Source of the DNA: Keithomyces neogunnii
Taxonomy: Eukaryota; Ascomycota; Sordariomycetes; Hypocreales; Clavicipitaceae
Direction: 5' to 3'
DNA length: 64,000 bases
Assembly: GCA_020975405.1 (NCBI GenBank)
Contig: JAIOWQ010000002.1
Coordinates: 2,914,001 to 2,978,000 of the forward strand
The translations under genes were made by a program, and so were the position numbers. Positions 9,005-20,896 of the stretch are shown here, in pieces. Under the pieces are notes generated by a model. It saw nothing but the letters and a program-made list of their open reading frames with translations. It had not been told where the DNA came from and searched no databases. Numbering within the stretch: position 1 is the first letter of the stretch; every line of letters begins with the position of its first letter.

Positions 9005-11420
9005 ATGGCCCGATCAGAACACCCGCGCTGCCTTGAGACTCTTCTCACCATGCTCTGTCTCCTTTGTCTGGGCCTCATTATCGTCGTATGGAAGTCAGAC
9101 GGCGTGGGCTTGCCTCTCCAGCCGCCTCCGTCGGTATTCACCCTCGGGGAAGCCACTTATTACGTCTCGCCATGGCCCAAGGTACAGGCCTAATCAGTGC
9201 CCCTGAATGCAAATTGAAACAACCATTGACTTTTGCCTTGTCCAGCATATCGGCCCGCTTTCCAACTCCAACAGCCTGTCGACTTCAGGGCCGTGCACCG
9301 TGGTTCGCGTCTCCAATCCTCGAATCACGGCCGAGGACCTCGTTGAGATCCGAGAAACTCTTTCACACGACGATGTTTGGAGCGCCGACTTTTTGCAAAA
9401 CGTCATTTTCCAATCCCAAAAGTCTCACCAGGCCATCCAGATCAGCACCGCCGCTCAAAAGACGCTCGAAACTTGGCGCAGTCATGTTTTATCAGCAGGC
9501 AGATCAGTAATTTTGGACGCCCCATCTGGGCCGTATTTCTGCAATGCTGGCCAGTTGCACGAGGTCTATCGACTGTATCCCGACACAGCCGGGGCATTTA
9601 TTAGTGCGACAATTCAGTCACCGAGTGACCCATATCTGTAACTAAAGTGTGTCCTTTGCCAACACACCGCCGTGTAGCTAACACTCGCTAGCTACAAGTC
9701 CTTGAATGTGTCTGTATTCACCCAGGAATACCCTGAAACCTTGACCATCGGTGTGCCTTCACGCTCATACTTTGCGCCTACCGAGGAAAAGCCGTTGGCC
9801 GGGCTGCGTATAGCAGTAAAGGACACCCAAAACGTTCGTGGAGTCAGGACGACAGGCTCGTCTCGTGCCTGGGCCCGACTGTACGGGCCCCAGGAGGAAA
9901 GCGCCACAGGGGTGCAGCGCCTGCTAGATCACGGCGCCATCGTGGTCGGCAAGCTCAAGTCGACGCAGTTTGGCGAGAGTGAGTGGGCCACCCGTGACTG
10001 GGTGGACTATCATGCGCCGTGGAATCCGAGGGGGGATGGATATCAAACTCCAAGCGCGAGTAGCTCAGGCAGCGCCGCCGCCATGGCCGCACATGACTGG
10101 CTAGACTTGTCTACCGGCACAGACTGTATGTTGCGTCGAGTGTGGCCCTGGTACACCGCATTCTCGCTAACATGACAAATACAGGCAGCGGGAGCGTCCG
10201 GGCACCTGCCGCCATCCATGGGCTCTTTGCGATGCGCCCATCCACAGGTGCCATAGACAACCGAGGTGTCATCCCATTCTCAAAGAACTTTGATACTTTT
10301 GGCATTTTCACAAGGGATGTGGAGATTCTTGCGTTGGCATCATCTGTGCTTTATAACAAAAAGGCAGAGATAACTGCCTGTTTCAAGGTCAGATGGTCCA
10401 CAGCAAACGCTATAAGGTGCTTATACTCACAGTGCAGCAGAAGCCCTCGCGAATAATATACCCAAGTGAATACTGGCCGGTTGAAGACGAGGCAAGCTCA
10501 GCAGTATTTGAAAGCACTATCCGACGACTGGAAGAAACTCTCGGCGTAAAACGATCCAAGCTCAGCCTGGGCAAGCTCTGGTCAGAATTCAACACTGTTG
10601 GCACCGAGCTTTCGATTGACGACTACTTCAACACGACCTTTGTCACCGCATCTGCTCCAGACCAGTGGGCCATGCTGACGGGGTTTTATGCAGAGTACGA
10701 GAGAGCATTTGGCCATGCTCCCCCGCTGAACCCACAACTTCAATGGAAAATGTGAGATGCTTGTTCCCTCTGGATGGACTGTCAATGAGCACATGCTAAC
10801 GGCGCAAAAGGGACTTCTTGCCGACCCAGACAGTTGAAAGCCAGAAGCAAGGAGAAAGGGAGATTGAAGTCTTTCGTGACTGGTTTTCAAGACACGTCCT
10901 GGAGGCAGATGAAGACGGCTGCTCCGAGAGCATCTTGGTATTGCCGTGGACACAGGGCAAACCTAGCTATAGAGACGAATATGCAGCGTGAGTATCCCCC
11001 CATTTTACCGCTTGTCAGTGTCGCTAAACCTTGGGCAGACGCCCGTCGTGGACGGGCCAAGGGTGGTTTTTCTACTTCATTTCGGTATACGCCGGGGCGC
11101 CCGAGGTCATCTTACCAAGTACGTCGTTTCCCTGCAATTTCACATGCCCCGACAATGACTAATTCATCCTAGTCGGCCAAACATCATACCACTCTCGATT
11201 GACAAGGAGGCAGGAGTGGCTGCCAGTTGCCATTGGGCTTGTAGGTGCAAGAGGTACAGATGCAGCACTCACCTCTTTCATAAAGGAAACGGTGGATGCC
11301 GCGAATCTTGCAAACAAAGTCGACGTTGGTCGGACTGCTTTCACATCGAATAGATCCGAAGTCGACAGCCCTGTCGCTGATTCCAGGGAAAGAATACTTG
11401 TACATCAAGACCCCAAGTAA
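9005..11420 (+). CDS. amidase-signature hydrolase with N-terminal membrane anchor
   Basis: Eight exons: 9005-9181, 9246-9637, 9692-10125, 10185-10387, 10438-10751, 10811-10987, 11039-11118 and 11173-11420. All phases agree, giving 674 aa. The start may instead be the in-frame ATG at 8984. Residues about 10-32 (LLTMLCLLCLGLIIVVW) form a signal anchor. A long fungal-type N-terminal region follows, then the amidase fold: Lys of RIAVKD (about K233), the Ser-rich loop SASSSGSAAA (about 311-320) and the nucleophile block GTDCSGSVRAPA (Ser about 338). The Ser-Ser-Lys triad therefore appears intact; these enzymes hydrolyse amide bonds. The usual GTDTGGSIR is altered to GTDCSGSVR, with the intron at 10126-10184 falling inside that Cys codon. 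Substrate unknown. At about 130 residues longer than the general amidase at 33201-35201 and divergent in sequence, it is not a recent copy of it. Confidence 0.88.
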
Positions 11421-12230
11421 GGAGACAGATGTTCTCTAGGACGAGTACCGTCTCCAGAACCTCTGAATTTGTGGCACCACGCGTCTTTTATATTTCTCTT
11501 TCCAGGCACAGTGTGGCCAACATGCCTGCCCATTCAACGGGATCCTGAGCTTTGTGGCAGCGGTGGCCATGTGTGGCAGGGGCTGGGACAATTATGCTTA
11601 TACGTGGGGAACCTGGCGGCGTCCCGAGAGAAAAGAACGAGTCCAAGTGTGTGGCTGGCAATGACCTCGTATGCACATGTGGACTAATGGCCTACTTGGA
11701 GAGAAGATTGTATAGTGAACTTTTAAGTTACTGTTTATGTAATTGAATCTGGCATCACGGACATGTCTAAGTAATGACGAGCATACATTCCGCCATGTCA
11801 GGTGCAGTCCCTTGGGGATTGCCTTGTAACGGAATTGGGGATACATGTTGGACATGATATCCCCCCAGTACTGAGTATAGTATCCGTGTTGAATACTATT
11901 CATGCAACGAGTACTCAAGGTTCCATGGCAGTCTGGTATATTGATGAATAACAAGAAGACTAAGTAGTATGCACAACTTGACGCTGAAGGACGAATGATG
12001 GCCAGTGTCTGGGGAAACTTGTCAAGGTCAATTGCGTGTGGTAGGCCATGTCCCCCCGGCCCAATCAAAGAAATCTTGCAAATTCGTCCAGGTTTCCCCT
12101 TGTCCCTGACACTACTTTAATAATCCTGGCTTGGCATGCCGCCCGATGGGAAAGACCTTTTAGTGGTTGTCCAAGAAGGCTCCACAACCACACAATGTTC
12201 AAAACAAGCAATATTGCGGTGATGATGGCT
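11421..12230. other. gene-free spacer
   Basis: Convergent 3' flanks of the amidase and the decayed receptor gene. A 156-codon minus-strand frame at 11598-12068 has no recognisable content. Confidence 0.45.
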
Positions 12231-13855
12231 TCAAAAGCACGTCATGAGCCTGCAGCCTCCAAAAACTTGGACAAAAGGGGGCCATGACTCGCCTGGGTGT
12301 TTCCACCAAGACTTGTCCCAATTTATCCTCACGCTCCCTTGGTTCTCCTGGTTCTGAACATCACCCCAACTCATGCATACAATGACGTCGTCTTCAAGTG
12401 ACAAGAGTCTCTCGTACTCCCCTGCCGCCTTGTAGAGCATTTCGACGGCTTCTTCTCTTTTCCGCCGGCAAAAATACCCAACACCAAGGTTCCAGATCCG
12501 ATCTAGCGCCATGACATATTCATATACTGATGTCTTCTCACATGCTTGTAGGTTTCGTAAAGCCGTTTCCATCGTTTCCTCTCATGTACGATGAAAAAGT
12601 AAAAACCCATCACGGTCCGACCATGAATTCGAGTATGAGAGCGTTCCTATAAGTGACATGATCCATGTCTGTAGCCGGTGTTGAAATAATACCCTTTGCT
12701 GTGTTGGAGGCTTGGCAAAGCGGTAAAGAGTTTTCAAGTAAAACAAGTGTTGCTGTGTCTTGTTGTCCATCTTTTCTTTTGTCCGTCTGCAGTGCTTGTT
12801 CACAAAGACTGATTGCCTCGGTTATGGCTCGACTCTCTCTGCTGCAAAGAGCAAACCTAATGGCCACCTTGAGCTTTAGCTCCTGTTTGTTTTCTGGCCC
12901 TGGTTCCTCCTGGGGTCCCTCTACCGCCATTTGATAAATTCTTTTTGCTCACAAGCTCCCGTTGTCGTAGAGTGACAGTTTCGGGGTCAGCTCTTGCAAC
13001 TTTTGCCATGCCTTGTCGTATAGATAAATGTACTCGGCGCAGCTTGTTGAGACTGGCACCAAGTATGATGCTGCTGAAGCGAGTGCAAGTGGCAGTCCAT
13101 CAAGTTTATTGACTAGCTTAACGCCCAAAGCTTTTGGTGGCAAATGACGACTTTTTCGCCTACCGTCCTCTATTTCTGGAGCTTTTCAATTGTATCTCGA
13201 GCCCCAACCTCGGCTGCAGTGAGCGCGTGGTGACTATTACAGCGCCAGAGTCGGCACGGGGAAGGTATTCCTCAATGTCAACAGCCGAGGGGTTGATGTC
13301 TGCTGCTGTCGGGTTGAGAGCTTTGTCATAGTTGTCGTAAATGAGCAGCCATGAGCTATTCGCGGGCTTCTCCAGCCAGCACTTGACCGCCTGCATCATC
13401 CCATCCGAGTCGTTGCTCTGTATGGCCGCTGACAAGTCTGCAAGACTCGGATAATGCTGTTGGATACGTTTAGCGGCCGCCGAAAAGATCTGAGCTATTG
13501 TCGTTTCATCTTTTGCATTAAGCCATATGACGGAAGAAAACCTAGCTTTCCGTCTTCGGATATACGCCAAGGCCAGCCATGTCTTTCCTATTCCACCTAG
13601 GCCCTGGAGAACTACAGAACGCCTGGTGTCTGCACTAGTATCAAGTTGATTCTCTATTGCTGTAAGCTCAGTCTGTCGAGAAACAAAGTGACGTGACTCT
13701 TCTACCCGGGGTAGATGGAGGGCAAGGTCGTAAGTAGCTGGAGTCGGGGGGGTTTGCGGCGGGTTTGCATGATGATTATGGATGGAGATGTCACGTCCTT
13801 GGCATACTATTGCGTGATCATGGGCCGACCAAGATGCAATAGATGTTTGGTTCAT
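12231..13855 (-). pseudogene. decayed NB-ARC/TPR NOD-like receptor (STAND NTPase)
   Basis: The 5' part (13855-13163, 231 codons) starts MNQTSIASW and carries an NB-ARC domain: P-loop GLGGIGKTW, a Walker B-like WLLIYDNYD and the sensor strand GAVIVTTRS. The frame then stops. About 20 bp on, another frame continues with KLDGLPLALASAASYL (about 13120-13060), the GxP motif that normally follows some 30-40 residues later in the same protein, so there is a small deletion plus frameshift. After this the winged-helix section expected in the family is missing. Two more broken frames (12930-12610 and 12572-12231) look like TPR remnants, for example ALDRIWNLGVGYFCRRKREEAVEML. Intact members act as intracellular receptors in fungal incompatibility and immunity. 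Here ATP binding may be encoded, but the full switch and repeat platform is not. A short NB-ARC-only protein from 13855-13160 remains possible. Confidence 0.75.
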
Positions 13856-16800
13856 GGTGACGGTGATGATGCGTGATGCTGCGATTTTCCCCTGCTATAA
13901 CACGGCATCACAGAATAGTGTGCTGATGATGTGAGAGGATGAACAGATGGCAGTCGGGTTCGACGGGCTCGACAAGACGTGTCTTGGGCCGTAGCCACAG
14001 GTTATTGGGCTGCCTCGATGCCACATTCTTTACTGCGACGTGACAGCTCACTTGATATTAGCAAGCAGGCTGCGCTCCGGGCCGCAGACTGCATAGAGCT
14101 CGTTTCGCTACCCTTTGACGGCCTTGAAAAACGCTGCATCGCTTGGGTAGTAACCGGAAGCATAAAGCCAGGCATTGCTTCACACCACTCAGTATGGGAC
14201 CAGGCTTTTAAATCCCCGCGACCCGTTGAGCGTACAGAAACCTTCAAAATCATCATGATGCCAGTGACTGTTATTTGGACGACTCTTACTTGTCAGGCAA
14301 TACAGGTTGGTATTCTTACGGGGTCAAGACCCAGAATGAGGATGACATGAATCACTACGGCTTATATCTGCCACGGCGAAGCTGTAGAATGCAGTGATGC
14401 GTGCAGGGAAGGCTCCCGTCTGTCGTTTTCCTGTCTAGATCCTTGTCGTGCATTCTTACATCACCTGCATGCTCACCCCGCTCACTAATACGGCTGCATA
14501 ATATCCATGGCTGACAGAAACGCACCGCCTTCAGGGGGCGTGGTCTAGACTGGCCGGCATGGCTGCGAAGCCGAGGGAGACACGGAGCTTGGTGTTGATC
14601 AAGCTTGCCACGTACATGGTGCCGAGGTCCCGGCCTCGACTTGTGGCGTTATGCCTGTAGAAAGAGCTGCTTGCATGCAGCCCTCGGTGCTCACCATCCG
14701 GCTGATTGCCGGCGGGATGCGAGGGTTGAATCGAGCTCAACATCCGGTTACCAGAGTGGCCTATAAACCCGCGGCGTCTAAACACGAGACAAGCCCCGTG
14801 TTTCCAACAAGATGGCTCGGGCCAGCCACAGCTTTTGTCCTCGCGTTTGCATCTGGGTACCCACAAGAGTTAGTAATTTTCTTTTTGGCTTATTATTGCG
14901 TTGGCTGACATTGCTCTCGAAACATGCACTTTGTGGAGTGCGGCAAGATGGTCGTCTTGACCAGGAATGTGCAAGTGCAAAAGGCGCGATCCGACGGCCA
15001 GCAATCTAGCCTTGGGCAGAAAGCTCAACTATGATGCAATTCGACACCTGAACTACGTTTATTCTACGCCTGAATCAACTGCTGATACACACTGTCCATC
15101 TATTCCAAGCAGGCTCTTACTTGTTACGAGCATTTGCAAGTTCCACTGCAAACCTCTTCAACTATTGCCATTCCCAGTTTAATGGATATTTAGTGAAGCG
15201 CAGACTTGCGATAGATGGTTTGATATAACTGCCTACGGGATATGCCATAGCTTGGACCTGTCTTGTCGTCCATTTTATATTCCATGTTTCTGACTGGAAA
15301 GTCGGTGCATTATTGCCAACTTCAGCGTCAGACGTATTCTTATAGAAGGCCTTTTGTTCCTTGTCTGGATTTACTACTGAAGTTGAAGCCCGGATATCAG
15401 AGAGGGCACGGACAAGAGCTGCCTGCTATATAACTTGCATAGCTAGCCAAGGCAACCCTTTTATGTGTTCAGTAGGCACTGTGCACTCATTCATGTCCAA
15501 GGTGACCAGTTTGTTGCCATGTATGCATGCGCCTCTCGAGACAAGAAGCGTGACAAGAGAGGTTCATTCAATAACTGGCTTTGTTATAAAGCCGTCTTGG
15601 ATTTGGCAGCAGGTGGCATGCACGGTTTCAAGGTGAGCAAAGTCCATCAGGTTCGCAGAGGGAGTAACCTAGGATAAATTATAAGCTACGTCGTCTCAAA
15701 TTAAGGTATTTCGAGACTTTGTGGCCTTTATCAGCATAGAGGATCGTGACTGACGGAAGAAGAGAAGAAGCTCGTCGATAAATTCCTCGTCAAGAAATCA
15801 GGGAACCAAGTTTCTACCATTGCCATCGTCACAAGACAGTAGGTGTGTATTTTTCAGACGATACGGAGCGCCTGGTTGCGTACATGCGAGAAAAGGGCGG
15901 TGCATGCTGGAGGACAAGAGGGCCATCAAGTCAGGCACGAGGGATGCTTGGCATTAGCGGCCATTAGTAGGCTTCATTTGTCCCTGGCTAAACACCAGAC
16001 CTCGTAACCATCCAAGAGTGTGATGCATATGTACTAAAGATACCAAGAAGGTTCTAGGAGAGTCAGCAAGCTAACCGTTTCGACCCTCTCGGACGCGATT
16101 GACCATGGAAGCAGCTTCATTTTGGAAGCTTGGCCTGACATGGCCAATTGGGAAACTCACCTGGGTTCTGAAAAGCCAGTGCCACGTTTCGTATATGGCA
16201 GGCATTGCGTGGCGCACGTTTCCTGACTGGGAACACGCGGGGAGACGGCTAGAAAACCTGCCTTGGTAAATAGGCGACGTGAACAACAGGTATCTCGATG
16301 GAGGCAAGTACTGTGTATATACTAGAAGCCGGTTTGTTTGTAACTAACCCATCAATCGCTGGCAACTTCTTGTTTTCCTCTTCTTTCCTTTCCGTTCCTT
16401 TCCTTCATGGCGATTCATGTTGTCTCCTTGGACTCCCAAGTATTTCCTTGAGCCCTCTACCATTTCGATTTCACCGTGCCGACGCCCCCTTCCAACGTGG
16501 AACCAATGATCAATGGTGGAGATGGCGGTGGCGGCGGCGGCCAGGGTGAATTTGGCACAGCTGCCCGACACGGTTAGCTCACGGTTAGCTCACGGGAACG
16601 GCACGGCACGGCACGGCACGGCACGGCACGGGCGTTTGAATCGCGAACCAGAGGTCGGGATCGAGCCGCAGCAGCCGCGCGCCCTGGCGACAGAGGCAAA
16701 AGGGTCATGTATACAAAAACAAGGGCTTATAGAAGCAAGGAAAAGGGAAGCCGAAAACAGGCCAGCAAGGACCCTTTTTATCAAGTTGGAAAGCCGCTAG

Positions 16801-17355
16801 ATTAGGCGCGGCTTAGTTTGGAAGTGAATTGCACGCCTCGCCTCCAAGGCGGAGTCGACCCGACTCCACACACCTTCCCCCAAGGGACTTTGGACAAGGT
16901 GGGCATGTAGAGGGCTAGGGAGACGGCTCAGGAATGCAACCCAGGGATGGGCCCAGGGGAGACGGGTGTTTTAGAGGCAGGAGACATGGCTACAGAGGGC
17001 AGCTCGGGCTCATAGTCCAATATGCCTCTAAGGGTATAGTTTGCTTAAACAGGCAATATACGTAGAGTACGAAGAGCAGCGGTGGCTGTAGCCGAGGTGA
17101 AATGGAGTGACAGTTTTTTATCCCTAGAGGGTTTTCCGGCGGACGAAGCAACAATGTACTAGCAATATAATAGCCACCTAGGGTATATAAATAAATAAAT
17201 ACATCTTGGAGGATGGGTGTTGTGGCTCGAAAAGCATCCGATCGCCTCGAGGACCATTAAAAACTTGATACACTTCAAAAATTCCTTCAGCGACCCAACT
17301 CTTCCAAAGAGCATCAAGGATTGTGTGGACAAGACTGAGTAGAAAGCCATGTACG
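13856..17355. other. long gene-free spacer (3.5 kb)
   Basis: I find no convincing gene. Open frames of 60-123 codons are scattered on both strands without domain motifs. The only structured features are the short tandem repeats near 16.6 kb, listed separately. Confidence 0.45.
16569..16631. repeat. short tandem repeats: ACGGTTAGCTC x2 and GCACG x6
   Basis: ACGGTTAGCTC occurs twice in direct succession (16570-16592). It is followed by six tandem copies of the pentamer GCACG from 16601 to 16630. This is a GC-rich microsatellite with no coding context, likely variable in length between strains. Confidence 0.85.
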
Positions 17356-18879
17356 TCAACCGTATCCATAACTTGTATTCTCCAACGTTGATGGGGTATA
17401 GAGCTCGTCCTGATTCCATGCCTTTGGTAGGACCTGAGGCATTGAAATGTGAAGATAAAACGTATTGGCTAATGAGTATGCCTGCATTTCTATTCTCGGT
17501 CCATACGTCATGTTTTGCGTCCCCAACGGCTGGTCCGTCACGGTGCCAGGTAGTTGCAGTGCGCTTTGCTGAGGGAAGAAGTGGCCCTGATTCTGCAAAG
17601 GATTGTCCGTATATAGAGGGAAGCCTTGCTGGCCCAGCGGCTCGGCGGCCTGCCAGGGCTGGTACAATTCTTGATCTGCTGTGCCAATACAGGACTGCAG
17701 CTGTTGCGGTTGCTGCAGTTGATGTTGCGGATATGGTGGAGCAGCCCATTGTGAGTCTTGTCGCATCGATGGACTGTCACATTGGACTGGATCATCGTCT
17801 GATCTGACACAAGCACTATTCCATCCACCCAGGTTGCCATCGATATAACTATTGCCTAGTGTTGAATCAGATGTGCATCTGTTCACCAGTTCAGGCACTT
17901 GGTCACTCGAAATCCACCGAGAAGAGTTGGCATGCTTTCGAGATGGTCTTGAACCCTCGACGATTGCATCACAGTCGATGAAGCCGCCAATAGCACCCGA
18001 GCCATGCGACTTGTTCGGTTCTCGGAGCACGGACGGCCGGATCGACACCAATGGCTCATCATACGGACTGTTTGGTAATATTTGGCCGGGGAAGATGATT
18101 TTATATATATTATTCCAGCTTTGAACTGAACGGCTTCCCATTCTCTGCCCCAGCTTAACATGCTGCTGGTTTGTGATGAAGCCGTGGTTAATCGCCGGCG
18201 AAGTGGAACAAGCGTTGGCCCAGACATGGTCCTCATATAGCGTCTCAGCCTTCAACTTGATGAAGCAATAGGGGCAGGTCGTAAGCCAAGTGTGGACACG
18301 CCGCATATGCAACTTGACCCTTGATACACTCGGCAGGGTGAGGCCCTTGCACCTCTTGTTTCCCTTTGGATCGTGCTTGAAAAAGGGACAAGCCCACCGG
18401 GTGAGTGACTTTTGAGTGGTGCCCGAAGACGCTTTCGGACGAGTATGTTGCGAGTCCTCGTCATCACTGCCGTTGTCGCCAACATTTGCTACCGGTTGCT
18501 TGGCTGGAGAGCCGGAAAGTGTCTGTGCCGAGGAGCATGCTGCCCTCGGCTCCCATGTCGACAGCACCGGATCAACGTGGGCATTGCCAAATGTCCTTGT
18601 CTGGCTCATTTCATTGACCTTTTGGATGAGGAGCTCACAATTATCCTCGCGCCAAGCTTGGAACTGCGGAGACGAAGCTTCATCGGCGGACCTACATGAC
18701 AAACGGTGGGGTTCTATAACAGTGTTGCTTAGACCCAGGCTTGGAGCATGTGTTGTGCTGGCCCAGGAGGACTCGTCTCCTGGCTGTGGTAGTAGCTCCG
18801 GAGGTTCATATGGGCAGACATCAAGGTCCCTGCCCAGGTTGGAGTAGGGATGGTCCGAAGGATACATTCTGTCACCCAA
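17356..18879 (-). CDS. fungal C2H2-like zinc-finger protein (putative regulator)
   Basis: Single exon, 507 aa. The start is the ATG at 18879, with a second in-frame ATG four codons on. The N-terminal 150 residues are acidic and low in complexity. The core (about 160-220) has the fungal pattern WACPFFKHDP, a Cys, then VSRVKLHMRRVH, then CPYC and a final His-containing helix (LYEDHVW). These Cys and His residues fit an atypical C2H2 pair of the kind seen in many filamentous fungal proteins, often next to NACHT- or ankyrin-type genes. The C-terminal half is rich in Gln, Pro and Ser (QHQLQQPQQLQ near 390-400), like an activation or prion-like segment. DNA binding and a regulatory role are inferred from the finger only. 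No target is suggested by its neighbours. Confidence 0.8.
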   Translation of the reverse strand: MGDRMYPSDHPYSNLGRDLDVCPYEPPELLPQPGDESSWASTTHAPSLGLSNTVIEPHRLSCRSADEASSPQFQAWREDNCELLIQKVNEMSQTRTFGNAHVDPVLSTWEPRAACSSAQTLSGSPAKQPVANVGDNGSDDEDSQHTRPKASSGTTQKSLTRWACPFFKHDPKGNKRCKGLTLPSVSRVKLHMRRVHTWLTTCPYCFIKLKAETLYEDHVWANACSTSPAINHGFITNQQHVKLGQRMGSRSVQSWNNIYKIIFPGQILPNSPYDEPLVSIRPSVLREPNKSHGSGAIGGFIDCDAIVEGSRPSRKHANSSRWISSDQVPELVNRCTSDSTLGNSYIDGNLGGWNSACVRSDDDPVQCDSPSMRQDSQWAAPPYPQHQLQQPQQLQSCIGTADQELYQPWQAAEPLGQQGFPLYTDNPLQNQGHFFPQQSALQLPGTVTDQPLGTQNMTYGPRIEMQAYSLANTFYLHISMPQVLPKAWNQDELYTPSTLENTSYGYG

Positions 18880-20141
18880 AGGTCAAGGTACAGGAGGCCT
18901 AAGAACCCACGTCAGTCAGTGTCTTTATCCACGCACAGGGGAGTAGAGAAGGTGTCTTTGGTCGTACCTAAAAGGTTGGCGAGGCAATATATGATTGGCT
19001 CTTGTGGTGGAGGAGATGTGGTCAACTTGTAAAAGCACGGGAATGAGGCAAAGTGTGACGGCTTAAGCCCAGTGGCAGGCGTTTCTTTTAGTCTTGGAAG
19101 GGCAGTTGAGGATTAAAAGCACGGGAGTATTTGCGTGGGAGGAAGCAGACTTTTATAACAAGAAACCACCCAAAGCATCATTGTCAAGTGGCACGGCGGC
19201 GCAGTCTTTTTAATTCTACCACGGACTGATTCCGCCTTGGTTCTCAACGAGCCCAAACAATACCCTGCAGCCTGTGACAAACATTAGCCGCTGGGGGGAG
19301 GCCGAGTAGCTGCATTACTTGCATTGCAGTCAGCCACCCAAGTGGTCAAGCCAATAGGGCTGCCCAAGTCCAAAACAGGGGGCAAGTGTGCTGTCAAGGC
19401 CGCCGTCAGGTTGAGCACCGTTGTGATCAATGGGCTTCTGGGGTGATGCTGGCACATGACATCATGTTAACAAAATGCGAAGCATATTGTCGAGAAATCT
19501 GGGTGTATCAATGAGATTGTAGGCATTTTGCAGGCTGGCGCCGCACAGCCAAGCGCCGATATATCGCGCGCCAAGATGCCGCCAACCTTGCTCGTTCTTG
19601 GGCTCGGTGCTCAAGTCCATGTCTTGGGGGAAAAGGTGCGCTCACGGTGCTTTGCCGGTGCTGCCTGGTGCTCAAGGACTCGTTTGACTTGATGTGTCCA
19701 AGCCACAGTCCCCCAACTCCAGCAGCGCTGCCCTGGACTCGGTGCTCAAGACCCATGTCCACGCCGCATGTTTTGGGGAAAAGGTGCGCTCACGGTGCTT
19801 TGCCGGTGCTGCTTGGTGCTCAAGGACTCGTTTGACTTGATGTGTCCAAGCCACAGTCCCCCGAATCCAGGCCCGCCGTGCCCAACCGTTGCCTTGGGGT
19901 GAGGAGCAGGACGCTGCGTGCCAGGAATTGATATGCCACGCAAGACAGGCGACCTTGGAACCGCTCGGATGGATATTCTGCTGCTTCAAGGTGGATTGTA
20001 TTTAAATTCTCGCTTTCCCCAAGCACGTCTTGCTCTTGGACATGCTCACTTGAATCTGAAGCCAAATCCGGAGCCAAACATCTCGCCGGTTGGCTCATTG
20101 GCAAAGCGACATTGACCGTGCCAAGCACCGCTTCTGCAATC
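18880..20141. other. spacer with imperfect tandem duplication
   Basis: Promoter side of the zinc-finger gene on the left and of the small membrane-protein gene on the right. The duplicated block at 19603-19879 is listed separately. Otherwise I see nothing in it. Confidence 0.5.
19603..19879. repeat. imperfect direct duplication, about 130-bp unit x2
   Basis: The segment beginning CTCGGTGCTCAAG at 19603 recurs at 19738. The core from AAAAGGTGCGCTCACGG to about CCAAGCCACAGTCCCCC is nearly identical (19631-19724 versus 19779-19863). The second copy carries about 13 extra bases (ACGCCGCATGTTT-like) ahead of the core, so the core period is 148 bp. No known element ends are visible. The minus-strand frames through both copies are similar only because the DNA is. 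Confidence 0.85.
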
Positions 20142-20896
20142 ATGGTTGAACAAGACCCAGCTGGGTCGACTGCTGCACCCTCAATCCCAGCAGGCGCAGG
20201 GAATCATCATTCCAATGCCTCCCCCGCAGCACCACCCCTCGGTGCCCGTATGATGATCCGCGTCGTACAGAAGAACCACACCAGCCACGACATGTACATC
20301 GAGGCAGCCAATCAGGGCCAGGATACTTTGCGCAAGCTGAACCAGCTCGTATCCCACGGCTCAGGCCTGACACGGTTCATTGAGGCCTGCAAAGATGGTT
20401 TCCTCATGAGGCGCAACACAGTCTGGGTTCACGTCGTGTCCGCTGTAAGCACGCCGCCACTCCACGTTGCAAACGCCACAGTGACTGACAAGCTACTTAG
20501 CTGCCCGGCGTGGAAGACGTGGAATCGCAAAGGAATGAAATCCTCTACACCCACAGCAGCACCTACTCGGAAACCCTGACGTACTACCTGCACCACGCCT
20601 CCCATCTGCTGCAAGCCCAAAGCCTCATCAGCGACTGCCTCCCTGGCATCATCACTCCCACTGCGTCCAGCCGGGCATGCAAATCGCAGGCCTTGTCCTT
20701 GCGCAAGGCCTTCAGCAAGAGGGCAGCTCTGGCATGGTTCTCTGCGGCCCTCCTTCTGTCCGTCGGGACAGGCGTGAGCGTGGGAGTGCTCCGTTCGGAC
20801 CTGAAGCTAGGACTGGGGACGGGAACAGGACTGCTTGGTCTCTTGCTGGGCACTCAGTGTGTGTTGGCTTGGCAAGTCGGCGACGTCGTGGAGTAG
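20142..20896 (+). CDS. small protein with two C-terminal membrane helices
   Basis: Two exons, 20142-20444 and 20501-20896, with a 56-bp intron (GTAAGC..TTAG), giving 232 aa. The start is the ATG at 20142 (MVEQDPAGS); a later ATG pair at MMIRVVQKN is possible. Residues 1-35 are Ala/Pro/Ser-rich and probably disordered. Residues about 37-150 form a soluble helical region (HDMYIEAANQGQDTLRKLNQ; YLHHASHLLQAQSLISDCLP). Two hydrophobic helices follow at about 176-197 and 204-224, joined by a short turn, and the protein ends WQVGDVVE. This resembles a helical hairpin that could anchor the protein in a membrane or insert on oligomerisation. No family recognised. The function is unknown. Confidence 0.72.
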
